From the NCBI RefSeq assembly GCF_030253575.1, contig NC_080559.1:29600501-29664500 (forward strand): a stretch of DNA of 64,000 nucleotides, read 5' to 3'. Of the stretch, positions 24,869-36,577 are shown piece by piece. The position numbers were made by a program, and so were the translations under genes. Under the pieces are notes generated by a model that was not told where the DNA came from, ran no database searches, and worked only from the letters and a program-made list of their open reading frames with translations. This DNA comes from Rhododendron vialii. Its lineage: Eukaryota > Streptophyta > Magnoliopsida > Ericales > Ericaceae. Position 1 is the stretch's first letter; each line of letters opens with the position of its first letter.

Positions 24869-25020
24869 TTGGTTGTGAGGTCCCAAGAAACTACCCCATG
24901 ATGTGGACCAATACTAGTGGACTACTTGTGAGTTGTGACTCCCAAAAAAATGAAGAAATCCTTGTGTTGATAAAATATTTAAAGGGGACACTAACATTGC
25001 GCCAAACATATCGATATTTA

Positions 25021-25344
25021 GGGCGCGATTATTCGCAGCCCTTTATTTTTTTTCATAGCTCACTTCATTTCGGTAAATGGTTATTGAAAATCATACATAA
25101 CATTTCGGTAAATAGCTGTTGAAAACAAGATTTTATTTCGGTAACTACATGTCGAAAATATGTTCAATTTTCGGTAAACAACTGACGAACATACATTTTT
25201 GGTAAATAGCTGTTGAAAAAAATATTATATTTCGGTAATTAGATGCTGAAAATATATCTCAATTTCGGTAACTAACTGTCGAGTATAATTGAAAATTTTT
25301 AACGGGCTATGGGAGAAAATAATGGGCTGCGAATAGCAGCGCCC
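25021..25344. mobile_element. hAT-like non-autonomous element with internal 33-bp tandem repeats
   Basis: The terminal inverted repeats are 21 bp (25021-25041 and 25324-25344) with 3 mismatches, starting gggcgc and ending gcgccc. They are flanked by an exact 8-bp direct repeat, gatattta (25013-25020 and 25345-25352). The interior consists of about seven diverged units of roughly 33 bp starting tttcggtaa. An 8-bp duplication suggests hAT; there is no transposase. Confidence 0.85.
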
Positions 25345-26024
25345 GATATTTATCAGGTAAATTTGAAATTGGAATAAAGGAGGAACGACAAATTTTGTAA
25401 TGACTTAAGGTTGTGTTTTCACTAGCAAAAAAAATAAAATCAAGAGTTTTTTGTATTTCGCTCTCACTAATCAACAAGTTTCAGTATTTCAAAAATTACA
25501 TTGTAATTTTAGGACGGGTGAAATAATAAAATGTTTGGGTGGAAGGGGAAGAAGAGTGGAAACGAAGGGACCAAAGCAAATTCGTATCAGAACTTTTTGT
25601 GTAAATCTGTCCCGTTGAATTTGTCGAAAAGTGAAAAGAAAAATGGGAATTGCAAATCAGAGGATTATTGGCGACAAGCGGAGGGAAAAATGGTAATTAC
25701 CCTTTCACAGAAACTAAGTCCCGTTTCGTTAAGGTTCTTATTTTTTTTATTTTACTAGACATGTTATTTTTTCACAAATTCACAATACATAGTCTTTAAT
25801 TTTAAAAATAAATACAGTACTTATTAAAAAATAATAATTACTTATTTTACTTATTTGAAAAAGTATCCCAGTCGTACTCTTGTGTCTCTCCCTCTCAGCT
25901 TCTCTGTCCATCAAACATAAATATCTTCTCCCTCCAAAAAAAAAAAACTATAAATATCTTCTGTTCAAAAAAAAAACAACATAAAATATCTTCTCCACCC
26001 TTTTTATTATACAATAGAACTATG

Positions 26025-26300
26025 AGTACACAAGTTGGTGTACATCCAATGCACAACGTGTGATGTGGGACCTATATCGGAGTTTTATACAAATGATCGA
26101 AGCCGCTCAATTTATTTAAAATATGTTTTTAAGAATTCATGTAAAAAATCAGCTCAATTGAATATGATCAGTAAGGCCGCTTGATCAGTTCCTTGCTCAA
26201 TTTTTTGAAATAATTTGTGTGTAGAAAATGTACAGATGTTGCTGTGTGGGTCTACCACGGGTACTGTAAAATGATCGGGGCTGTTTATGTTTTGGAGATT
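26025..26300. mobile_element. Degenerate MITE of the AATCAGCTCAA-core group
   Basis: It contains gtaaaaaatcagctcaattg and tgatcgaagccgctcaat in the same order as the elements at 13590 and 23735, then a second arm with the inverse-type blocks. The ends are not clean. Confidence 0.45.
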
Positions 26301-26334
26301 TGAGGAAAAAAAAAGAGTAAATGCTTTTTTTGAC

Positions 26335-26475
26335 AACCAGATGTACGGGCCAACTTGCGTGCACTAACCCCAATGGCATCAAGGTTTGAGATGATTGGCC
26401 TACGTAGAATTCGAACATGCAACCTCATGGTTAACCACTTATTGCTTTCTTACGCCTACTTTGCCAACCCCTTGA
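26335..26475 (-). mobile_element. SINE-like element
   Basis: Read on the minus strand, a B-box-like tgcatgttcgaattc (tRNA-like head) is followed by the body and the typical end near 26340 (inverse of agatgtacgggccaacttgc). It is related to the copies at 36157, 50820 and 62275. Confidence 0.5.
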
Positions 26476-27458
26476 GGTTAAAAAAAATTGATGTGGAGAA
26501 CTTCTTTTTTTTTTTTTGTATACATTTTCTGTAAAAAAAAAAAAAAATCAATCGGATAGTGTTAAAAGTTTGATCTATTTATTTAATTTTTTATTTAAAA
26601 TTATACTATATAAGACTTGAGGTGGGCCACACAACAATGTTCCCATAGTGGGGTTGGTAAGCTATCGGATTATTGTAATCGGAAAAACCACCGCGAGGGC
26701 GATTACCCCGGTACGTGTTCCGCAGTCGACATAAATCGGGAAAAACCAGCGTACCCCTCCACTCGTAGGATTATAGAAAGGATTTCAACACGCACCTAAG
26801 ATTAGCGTTGGATTAGACCCGTGTAGTCTGGGTTTCGGAAAGAAGAAAATGAACACCAAACCGTTTTTTCCGGTTTCTTCGCACCCTTACGTACACACAA
26901 ACCATGCACATACGTCGATAAACACAATAGCGGAGAACAATAATAGGAGATTTCACGTTCAAGTAATCTGACTCTACTAACATACGTAATAATTTTATCG
27001 TCTAACAAAATAAAATAAAATAATGATAGCTAGGCCGAACAAAATATATATATAACTAAAATAAGAGGAATGTCAAATGCAAGTAAGTATTAGTATTAGT
27101 ATTATTTTTCTATATATTCACTATTAATTAATCTGATTCAAGTGAAAGAAATCAAAGTAACATGAGGCGGCCTATAGGAATGCGGAATGAGAGAATATTT
27201 TAAAAAATTAAGGTAAGTAGGTGTAAATTAATTAACCACAATGCGAAAAGAGCAAATTATGGATGTAACAGGAATACTTATCATAAATATAAACGTGCGC
27301 GCGCGCACACACATGTGTGTGTGTATGAGATTGCGTGCACGAGAGGATGACAGAATGACTTACTTTTCTCGTCCAATTTGCACCCGGCTTGTGATTGCTT
27401 GCAAGTACATGAGATGAGAGGAGAATAACTGAGATAGCTAAAGAACTACTGTATAATT

Positions 27459-27481
27459 TGAGAGAGAGAGAGAGAGAGAGA
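27459..27481. repeat. (GA)n microsatellite in the TPP-A leader
   Basis: About 11 GA units on the plus strand, CT in the transcript sense. The same place in copy B carries a much longer tract (42829-42877). Confidence 0.85.
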
Positions 27482-27530
27482 GGGGCTGATGGTCGATTTA
27501 ATGGGAAGAAGGGGGGTGCGTTTTTATAGA

Positions 27531-27539
27531 GTACTGAGG
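27531..27539 (-). promoter_or_regulatory. TATA box of TPP copy A
   Basis: On the minus strand it reads CTATAAAAA, at a position equivalent to CTATAAATA of copy B (42908-42916), each about 50-60 bp upstream of a CT-repeat leader. Conservation between the two copies supports the call. Confidence 0.6.
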
Positions 27540-27682
27540 GAGAGGAGGGGCTTTTAGCCTTTTAGGAGGTTGGGAAATTGGTAATGTGGTTACCCAAAAA
27601 AAGAAAAGAAATTGGTAATGTGGTTGGCGACGGCACCAGGTATTCTTTTTCTTTTTTAATTGGCAAAAAAGAGATTTTGATA

Positions 27683-27954
27683 CTCCCTCCGTCCCTTTTT
27701 TTGTGTCCAGTATTTCATTTTGGACTGTCCCTTAATAAGTGTCCATTTTGTAAAGTTAGGGGGGTAAAAGTTGATGCATTGTCTATTTTGTCCTTAAAAG
27801 TAGATTTCATTTTGAAAAGTTAGTGAGTAAAAGTGTAATGATGATGGATAAGTAGGAAAAGTGGAGAAAAAAGTTGATGTGAAAGGTGTAATGATGATGT
27901 CTTTTTGATAAGTTGAAGTTACGAAGTAGAACACTTAAAAACGGACGGAGGGAG
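27683..27954. mobile_element. Stowaway-like MITE
   Basis: The ends ctccctccgtccc and ggacggagggag are inverted repeats flanked by TA (27681-27682 and 27955-27956). It lies just outside the conserved TPP-A promoter block and is non-coding. Confidence 0.8.
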
Positions 27955-28848
27955 TATTATTAATCAAAAGATACAAAAGAAAAATCTGTAGTAATACGTA
28001 CTAGCTGGAGCATCATACAAAGATGATAAGCTCAATCTATCACTACATCTCACCTAAAATTATTTAAAAAAAAAAAATTACACTCAAACGTTGGTAAGAA
28101 ACCAACAAATCTCCAATCCAATTCTTTGTTTTGAAGAATTAAAATAATATTTTTTACTAAAAAAATGTATGTAGGAATTTTACTATTCATACACACTCCA
28201 ACCATAAATTTTCATTTTCATCATTTCTACATTTAAAAAATTCATTCCTTTCTCTTCCAAATTGAACTTAATTTTCCTCCAAAAGTTAATTTTTTACTTT
28301 TAAAAAGTAGTATTATACAACATTGTTCTCATTTCGAAAATACGTAGTTATTAATGCATGCATTTCTAGTTGTACTGCTACTATAAAAATTACTAAATTA
28401 TAAAACCACAAGCTAAGTGTACTTAATTTCAACTAGAGAACGAATTTGCAGAATCAAAGTTGATGCATCATTTTGAAGAAAGAAAATAAAGTTTTTTTTT
28501 TGTCATTCGTTAAATAAGTACGGTTTCGAGTGGACGACAAAATCTTCATTTTGACGTTTAAAAGAAATGAAGGACCAGTCGTGAAAATTTGTTGATAAAC
28601 CTGATGAGACTAACATTCCTTATTTTTTGAACTGGTGTTTTACCCGATAGCTAGGCAGTAGCAATAATATTTTCCAAGCTCGTCAGTGAACTTGCTAACA
28701 TGAAACTTAATATCACAATAACCTAGTTCAAAAACCTTTAATCTAGAGATTTAAAAACGTATTCCGCAACCTTACTGGACATGGAATTTTTTCCCTTGCG
28801 GTTGGGTACTGGACAGGCTTGTGTATCAGTCCTTCCAGTTTCTGCTAG

Positions 28849-28852
<4 letters not shown>

Positions 28853-28895
<43 letters not shown>

Positions 28896-28955
28896 CTCAC
28901 GGTGAGTGACTCACCTTGCACAAAGGCTTTTGATTGAACCTCGGATTGATGATTA

Positions 28956-28998
<43 letters not shown>

Positions 28999-28999
28999 T
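28853..28999. repeat. CT and CA microsatellites
   Basis: Two CT runs (28853-28888 and 28958-28980), the second passing directly into a (CA)n run to about 28998. Both are flanked by copies of aaggcttttgattgaac / agggcttttgattgaac, which suggests a small local duplication. Confidence 0.8.
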
Positions 29000-29329
29000 A
29001 AGGGCTTTTGATTGAACTTTCAATTAGAAATTAAAATGTTCAATTATCGGGTTAGAAATGATACCGAAAAAATATTTTGTATCTATAGTATTGTTAAATT
29101 TACCTTCAAAAAAATCTGCATTGTTAAAGTTTGACTAAATAAAACAGGATTTTTTACTCTTTCGGATTTTTATTTTTATTTTTATTTTTTACCCTTTGTT
29201 TGTTAAATAGACTAGGGCTCTTGATTTATCTTTTGAATTTGGAATTTTTTAAATTATTTACTTGTTTTTAGTCAATGATGGCCGTATATGTTTAGTTTAC
29301 ATGTTCATGCTTGATTTTGATCAGAAATG

Positions 29330-29603
29330 CTACACACACAGCAAAAGTGCACAGATTTTTTGTAGGGTTCACTATGGGTTCCGCAAAAATAATCCGAGCC
29401 GTTCATTAAATGTAAAACATTTTTTCAAGTGCCCTTGCTAAAAATCAGTTCAATCCGATACCTATAAGTGCTTGATTCAATCATTTAACTTTTCATTATC
29501 CTGAGATTCGAATGAAAAGTTAAATGATTGAATCGAGCATCTATGAGTATCGGATTGAGCTGATTTTTTCCTAAAAATCTGTGCACATTTGCTGTGTGTG
29601 TAG
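29330..29603. mobile_element. Hairpin MITE
   Basis: The ends ctacacacacagcaaa and its inverse tttgctgtgtgtgtag bound 274 bp. A second inner pair (gattcaatcatttaacttt / aaagttaaatgattgaatc) gives a long hairpin. The core aaaatcagttcaatccgata links it to the 13590 and 23735 elements. Confidence 0.8.
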
Positions 29604-32479
29604 AATTACTGGATTTTGATTTTGATATTTTTTTTCTTACTGTTATGTGCCCCGATTCTGTGTAAATCCTTGGTCCACCATTGAGCCGGTTGAATGTATT
29701 TGTTGTGAGTAGCTCGCAAGCTTAACTCGGCTCATTTAGTAAACGAGTCAAGCTCAAGCTTGAGTTTTCGGCTCGACTCGATTAAAGAGGCTCGTTTAGT
29801 AAATGACTTAGCTTGGCTCGATAAGGGTTTGGCTCGTTAATGCTCAAGCCGAATTCGAACTCAATTTTTTGCCTTATTTAATAAATAAGCCGAGCTCGAA
29901 TTTGACAAAGCTCGACTTGTTTACAATCCTAAAGTCCCAACAAGAAGATACTACATCCTAAAGGGTAAAACCATGTCACTATCAGACTAAAAACCACCAC
30001 TAGTTGGAAATCCCAAACAAGATACAAAACTTGATCGAAAAGGGTTACCAAAACTCTCCCTACCCAGTCACGCAGGACCACACAGTAGAGAGTAAACCAA
30101 GTCGCAAAAACAATAAAGGCACGAAAATAAAGCAAAAGCCTATCTTTATATATACACCCAGGGCCATAACCTACATTATTTTTAACTAGAAAAAATCTGA
30201 TGGCCCAAAAACAAAAGGCCACTGTCTTAATTTATCTTTTTCGGCCACTGTCTTCTTTCTTTCTTTTTTGTCGATCATAAGACTAAACCAGTTTATTAAT
30301 ATCTGTCATACTTTATCTACAAATAATTCAATTACGAAGCAAGTTATACAACGGCAACTGATAACCAACTAAAATAAAAAAACAGATGATCATAACAACT
30401 GCCGTTCCAAATCTAAGACGACTCCATCGAACTCCAAAGCGCAATTGAATATTTCAATATAGAACCATTACATAAGCAGGAGCCATGCCTCTACGGGATC
30501 CACTACCTGCTTCTTTCTGGCCTCACTAGCTAAGTTCCAATGCAATCACAGATAGAGAGATACATACTAAAGTAAGACTTTGCTCTTGCCGACACTTATA
30601 ATAGAGAAGTGGATATGACTTCCCTATAGTATTTCGCCCCCAATTAATTTGTCAAGTGGGAATTTCCAACTTTTTCTCACTTCGCAACCATTGGTTTGTG
30701 CATGCAACTATGCAAGACTTTTGCCCGCTTCGAGCTTTATTTCCACCGCACAGTTCCCTCTATTTTTTATTTTTATTTTTTTGTTCTAATTAATCCGAAC
30801 CTCACAGTAATTCCCTCCCTCTAACTAGCTCCTCCAGAGAAACCAAGCTTGTCAAATTGGTTGTCTCATTTCTCTCTCCAGTGGTGACCTGAGTTCGAGT
30901 CTCACGGGGAACAAGATTGGAGTTATGAGCTATGGATAACTTCTGAACCTCCCGTTGACTATAACATATTAATACCCTGTTGATATATATCGTATGACAA
31001 AAAAATAAAAACCTAGCTCCTCTAGCTATTATGTCCATACGAAGAATTATTTCGCCACTCCTCCAGCCTTGGGGGGCTTGCGCACCATGCTTCGGAGGGA
31101 TCCAGGGACCCTATAGTCAGGGATGGATTTAGAAATATAGCATAGTGAAAGCATATGTTAATCATAATGACGAAAGTTTATTTTTTTAGTCAACCACAAT
31201 AAAATCGTACAAAATTAATCCATGCATTACTAACTACAAAAGTTTATAATGCATACTTCAAGTTAAATTAGGTAAAAATGAGCACAAAATATCAGACAAA
31301 AATTTTAAAATATATTTGTATAATGAGCCATGACAGCCATCTAAAAGTATTTTCAACGGTTCGCTTTAGAGTGATTTGTCGTTCTGAACCTTTCTAGTAC
31401 TATATAGTCGACTTCGGAGAACGGATGCACGTCTTAGCTTTTCCTTTTCCTTGCTCGTCCTCACCTTTTGTTTCTAGCTAGCTTACTTTAATCGCAGGTA
31501 TGGAAAGACTAAAATAATCCTTCCTTCGCCCTCCAAGTTAACCAAGTCCATGCATTTTTGGGCAATTCCGTAAATGCGTCCACCCTTTTCGGAGTGATTA
31601 TGTTGTGGCCCTCGGACAGGATAAGGTGGTGCCCAGGCGCAGCTAGAAAATTGTACTAGTGGGGGCATAATCCAACACATGCCATCCATTTTTCTTTTTT
31701 GTTAAAAAGATCTGTCACACGAGGGCGGTTGATAAGGGAAGCACACGAAGCATGAGTTTTCACCCCAAAAAATAGCTAAAAATGAGAGTTCCAAAAATTT
31801 TAGGACCCCTATATACATGTACATATGTATATATATATATATGTGGCCCAAATAAATTTAGACTAAGTCTTCTTTACATAAAATAGGCTCAATTAAAAAT
31901 TTAAGAGCCACAAAATAAGCCCAATTTGATAGAAGCGGTAGAATTAGAAAATGGGTGACCCATAGCTGTTCAACGCTGACGACTCGAAGGAAGGGACGAC
32001 GACAACCGTGGACGGCATTACGGAAAACCTTGAGGCCCCAACTTAATTAGTATGTCTCCAGTAAAAAGTGCGAGAAGGAATTTTCAAATGATGGATTTTT
32101 AGATATTGTAATGATTGTATTTCTTTGGAATAACTATATGTTTATATTTTGTAATGGTAAATCTTTTGCAAGGGTGTTTTTTTATGAAACTTTTTGTAGA
32201 CTAATTTTTGTATGAAAAATATAAAAATACCTTATTTAAAAAGTTCGCTTTCATTCTCTAAAAATTATGAGCCGACACTGCTGACACACTGTGATATTTA
32301 GTTCTAAAGGAATAATCTTCAACATAAAGTAGAGGAATTATTGATTGATTTAAGACGAGAAAGAGAGAAATAAAGAAGCAGGTAAAAAAGCGGATCACAA
32401 AAAAAAAGCGGATCAAAAAAAAAAAGGAAGCAGGTAAAAAAGGTGTTGGGTTGACTTGTGTTTTTTTTTTTATCGTATA

Positions 32480-32715
32480 CTCACTCTGTCCGAATTTAAT
32501 AGTTTTTTTTTGAAATTCGTGTTATTTTTCAATCGATTATATCTTTCAATTTTATAATGTTTTACGCGATTTCGAAAATATAGTATTATAAAACTAATCG
32601 AGATCTATCAACAAGATCCATATTCGATATGAAATTCATTACAGATTCAAAGATATAACCCGTTTTTTAGTCAGTTAAAATAGAATTAGAAATAATTAAA
32701 TTCGGACGGAGAGAG
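32480..32715. mobile_element. Stowaway-like MITE
   Basis: The ends ctcactctgtccgaattta and taaattcggacggagagag are inverted and flanked by TA at 32478-32479 and 32716-32717. Non-coding, 236 bp. Confidence 0.75.
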
Positions 32716-33013
32716 TAATAAATGTAATTCCCTAAATATGTTGTATCTTGAAGGCAAAAGTTAAGTGAATGAAAGCTTGCTTGTAACCACCACAAAGTTC
32801 ACATATTTAGATGGTTTTTCATGCATTAGTCTTGATTCCACATGAATGTGTGGTGGAAAATGGTGGTGGAACCCCAAAAGCACTTGATAATTTTTTCTTG
32901 TTTTAAAGTGGGTATGCTAAAATTACTAAAATATGACAAATATATAAATAAGTAAACAAAAAAAACCAGTAGGGTCCCGTGCCCCCACCGGTCTTTTGCC
33001 TATCTCCGGCCGC

Positions 33014-33845
33014 CACTAAACTTTCATAGATTTTCATTTGTTTTTGTTGCTTATCGAAGGCGGCGATCCAAGGCGGTCTGTTGGATAGCTGGCCAGGTGC
33101 AGCCAACTTTTCTAAGCCTCAGTCATTGCTGGTCTAGATCCATGAGCATTTGCACCGCCCGAGCATGGAGTTTTGTCTAGTGAAAAAGTCATGTTTCTTA
33201 CCAGGTCATTTCGTCCTCATTTCTCCAGTATATTTGTCCTGAACTTAATTGGAATCGCGGTTATCCTGTTGTATTATCGTAAAACTGGGATTTTTTGGTG
33301 TACAGATTGACAGCAGAATGGAATTACAAGTTTAAAAACGTGGCCACTCGTCCCGCTCCTGTATTCGTAAAAGATACGTACATGGGAGGAATCTTGTGCT
33401 GATGTACTTGTTTGCATCTTCACTGTCTGTGGACAAATAACGTACGGCTATATAACAGCATACGCCTTGTATGTCTGGTAAAAGAAAAGTCGTACGTCAA
33501 CGTACAATGTATTGGTGACGATGGATGATCGCGGGATAGCAGTTTTAACTTGGAATAGGACTGGGATTGATCTCAGAGGAGAAGAAGAAACAGGATCTAT
33601 CATCTTTTTTCGCGTGGGGGGTTTCTGAAATCCAGATCCCCCAATGGGATTACGACTGTATCCCATGAAAAAAAGTTATTAAGTTTTCTACTCTGGTTCA
33701 TCTACTTTCATCTACCAAGTGCTTTGCCACGTTATGTTTCTTCTTCCTCTTTCGCGCTACATTTTCTGCACAAGAAGGTAACAATTGTGTACTGAAATGT
33801 ACGATATTATCGTTGTAGAAGTTTTCGTGTTGGGAGAGAAACCTT
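33014..33845 (+). pseudogene. Duplicated 3' fragment of the nucleotidyltransferase gene
   Basis: Collinear with 15709-16540 (shared blocks such as cctcagtcattgctggtcta and actgaaatgtacgatatt). It includes the equivalent of the last-exon motif at 33318 onward, which here reads WNYKFKNV and then diverges. The rest of the gene is absent, so this is a truncated gene fragment carried along with the TPP duplication. Confidence 0.8.
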
Positions 33846-34088
33846 CAGATGTTTGAGAGAGAGGGAGAGAAAGAGGGGATCATCAGTAGCGAGATGTTAA
33901 CACAAGTATTTTTCAATATCAGAACAGTCGATTTGCTTCGGAGAAGCGTACATGGCGATTCAAAAAAACACCAGATTTGAATGTAAAACTGAAAAGCTCC
34001 TATTGTCCTAGGCATATGGTTGGTTACCAAAAACTCTTGTACATTCAAATCTAACCATTACTAATCAGTTAGTACGCCTAGAATACTC

Positions 34089-36577
34089 CTAGAAAGAAGA
34101 ATTCTCCCGCCATCTCGCCAATCGTATCAAGAACAACAATACTTCGGAGGTATCGCGTAGCGAGTATGCGGCCATGGTGTCCCGTGGTGTGGACGATACG
34201 ATGATCGGATACCCTAAACCTTTGCTTTTCAAAACCTGCAATGGGTTCGCCATCAAAATACACCAATGTCAATAGTTGAAAATCTATATGGGTCTAGGCT
34301 CTAGCATATTTAAAATGGAAATTTCTCTAGGACTGGGAAACGAATGTCTCTGTTCCGATATGGACTTGCACAAGGTGCGTAATGTCCACCTATTTCCTTT
34401 GATGGACGAACAAAATTGCACTCCATAGTTAGAGCAATGTAACCCGTCACTCTATTCTTACTTTTCAGCTATTTGAGAAAAACCTGGAAAACCTTACTAG
34501 AAAGCAAAGCCTATTTGGGATACCTCGAAAGCATCTTCATCGGTCCGATCATCACCGATATAAACTGGGAGGACATTATCCGTGCCCGTAAAACCCAGAG
34601 TGTCGAGTAAGTACTCAAGAGCGTGACCTTTGTTCCACTTAATCGACGGCCGGATTTCCATCACCTTTTTGCCTCTCGTCAGGTGAAAATGCGGATACTT
34701 CCCAAGCACAGACTGCACTTTCTCGTGTAACAATCCATAATCCTGCACGCACACATGAACAAGTTCGTAGCTTGTTTCGAAAACTGAAAAAATGGAAACA
34801 AAAAAATGGGGAAAATCAAATCCTCAGAGTAATATGTTGGTGAGTTACCGATTCCCGGACGTGGCGGTAATGTACAGAGACACAGAACCTATTGTCTTCT
34901 ATCACCACACCCTGTATTCCCCTGGCTTTCTTCTCCAACTCTTTTAGCATCTAATATAAAGAAACAAACAGGAATTTTGATTCATGAAAATCATGAAAAA
35001 AAAGGGAAAAAGAATTTCAATTGGAAGCTAGTAATTCTTCCGAGAAGGTAATGAAGTATGGACATACAATTTTGCTTTTATCGCGATCTAGGCATAGGTC
35101 CCACAAAGAAAAGAATTGTACCATACGTAGTACCATAAAACAAATTCACACATATTATACCTCTTTGATTGCAGGCAAAAACTCCAGCGCGGGTTGAAAG
35201 ATTATGAACTCATTCCCCTACAAGATTAAGATATTTGAAACCAATGAATTTCCAGCTTCTTCATTGGTCGTCTATGAAATTTGCGTTTTGATCAAATTAA
35301 TCATTTTATAGGGTGATTTTAACTGACCTTTTTATCGAGGGCTTTGGTTTGGTACTTGCCGTCATAAGTCTTGACCTGCTGCGGTGGACCTCTTATATCC
35401 ATCCCATGGCTACCCGCGTAGTATACCTCGTCCAACTTGACAAATTCATGTACCTGTAATGCAGAATATGCACATAAATCACTTGGTCTTGACGAGTTCT
35501 TAATCATCAGAGTGGATTTGAGAAGGGTCCAAAAGAAGCCAACAGGATTGGAGAGGATCTGTGTCTAATGCAATTCCAATCGCATCAAGGGGTGGAAGTT
35601 TGAGACACAATTGTAGTAACTGAAATCACATTTTAAGATTGGAAGACAAATCTTGAAGCAAAGAGTTCTGTGGCAGCAGCAGCAGCAGGGTTTTACTTTG
35701 TTCTCACCTTGTCTCGGCTCCTGCCGCTGATTATGGCCGTTGGAAAGCGCTTAGCAACTTCGCGCACAGCCGACCGCATCTGCACATAATATCATGTGAT
35801 CATTCATCAAGCTTCAAGCTTCAAGCATTAATATAGCACCCAAGTAAAGTAAAGTAAAGCTACTTACCGGGTCAGACATGAAGGCACAGTCGGGATCGTT
35901 CACAATTGGGGAGAGAGTGCCATCATAATCCAGAAACACCACAATCCTCTTCCCCTTAGCACTGCTCAACATCCCTTTGAAGCATCTCAATGCAGAAGGG
36001 TGATCATTCTATTAATCACAACAATCATATGTCAAATATCACTTCCAATTTTACTAACAATAACTTCGTTCGCGTTAGAGGCACTTGCCAAAGAAAAAAA
36101 TCCAAACATCTTAGCGGAACTTAGCCTTAGATAGACAAGAAACAAAAGAAGAATCTCAAGGGGTAGGCCCGGTGGTCAAGGCCTGGGTGTTGGAGGTTTG
36201 CTTTGTCGTACGGTCTCAGGTTTGATACGGAGCTTTGCTTAAACTCTAATTTGCCTCCTCGCAAGTGACCGGCGGGATTGACCCTCCGGATTAGTAGAGG
36301 TACGCGTAAACTGACCTGACACATGAATCATTAAAAAAACAAGAGACCAATTAAGGAAGTAGTAAAAACTAAAAAAACTCACCAACCAAGAGCTGTAACT
36401 TGTGTGGGTAGCATTCAAGGATTCATCGATGGTGTGATCACTAGGGTTTAATACAGTGAGAGAGGCAGCACCATCCCTATCATGCCTTGCTTTGGAGATG
36501 GATTCAATGTCCTCCACATTCGCCACAGCTCTTTGAAATCCCACTGCTTGGTATAGCTTTGCCAAGCTCCCCCTCAT
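34089..36577 (-). CDS. Trehalose-6-phosphate phosphatase, copy B (352 aa)
   Basis: Same enzyme family as 17351-21011 and a tandem duplicate of it. Exons from the start: 36383-36577, 35868-36008, 35708-35779, 35328-35453, 35161-35217, 34849-34950, 34524-34742, 34089-34235; all GT/AG, 353 codons. Motifs intact: [10 protein letters not shown] (D92, D94), [32 protein letters not shown] and [10 protein letters not shown]. It starts at ATG 36575-36577 ([15 protein letters not shown]); the base corresponding to copy A's start ATG is GTG here, so the N-termini differ by design of their start sites. It has one codon less than copy A in the fourth exon. By eye the large seventh exon is about 86% identical in protein to copy A and the last exon about 75%. 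Confidence 0.93.
36157..36351 (+). mobile_element. tRNA-derived SINE in TPP-B intron
   Basis: The head has A-box-like taggcccggtggtcaaggc and B-box-like tcaggtttgatac. It is followed by a body (cctcctcgcaagtgaccggc, gggattgaccctcc) and an A-rich end near 36351. This is the most complete copy of the family in the window. It lies in the first coding intron of copy B and is not present at that site in copy A. Confidence 0.7.

Larger units (their letters stand above)
21012..27530 (-). promoter_or_regulatory. 5' UTR of TPP copy A with an inferred leader intron of about 6.3 kb
   Basis: Acceptor tttactgcag lies just above 21044, before the short leader exon and the ATG. Toward 27.4 kb the sequence regains similarity to the same position of copy B (cggcttgtgattgctt), and a donor-like GAAAA|GTAAGT occurs at 27365-27366. 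A TATA box follows at 27531-27539. The intron is therefore inferred by synteny between the paralogues, not proven. Most of it is transposon debris, each piece listed separately. Confidence 0.55.
27960..33010. other. Spacer between the two TPP duplication units
   Basis: No gene seen. It contains a hairpin MITE (29330-29603), CT and CA microsatellites (28853-28999), a gctcga/tcgagc-rich repeat (29700-29930), LINE-3'-end-like low-complexity stretches near 29930-30450, SINE-head-like sequence near 30880-30910 and a Stowaway-like MITE (32480-32715). Confidence 0.6.
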
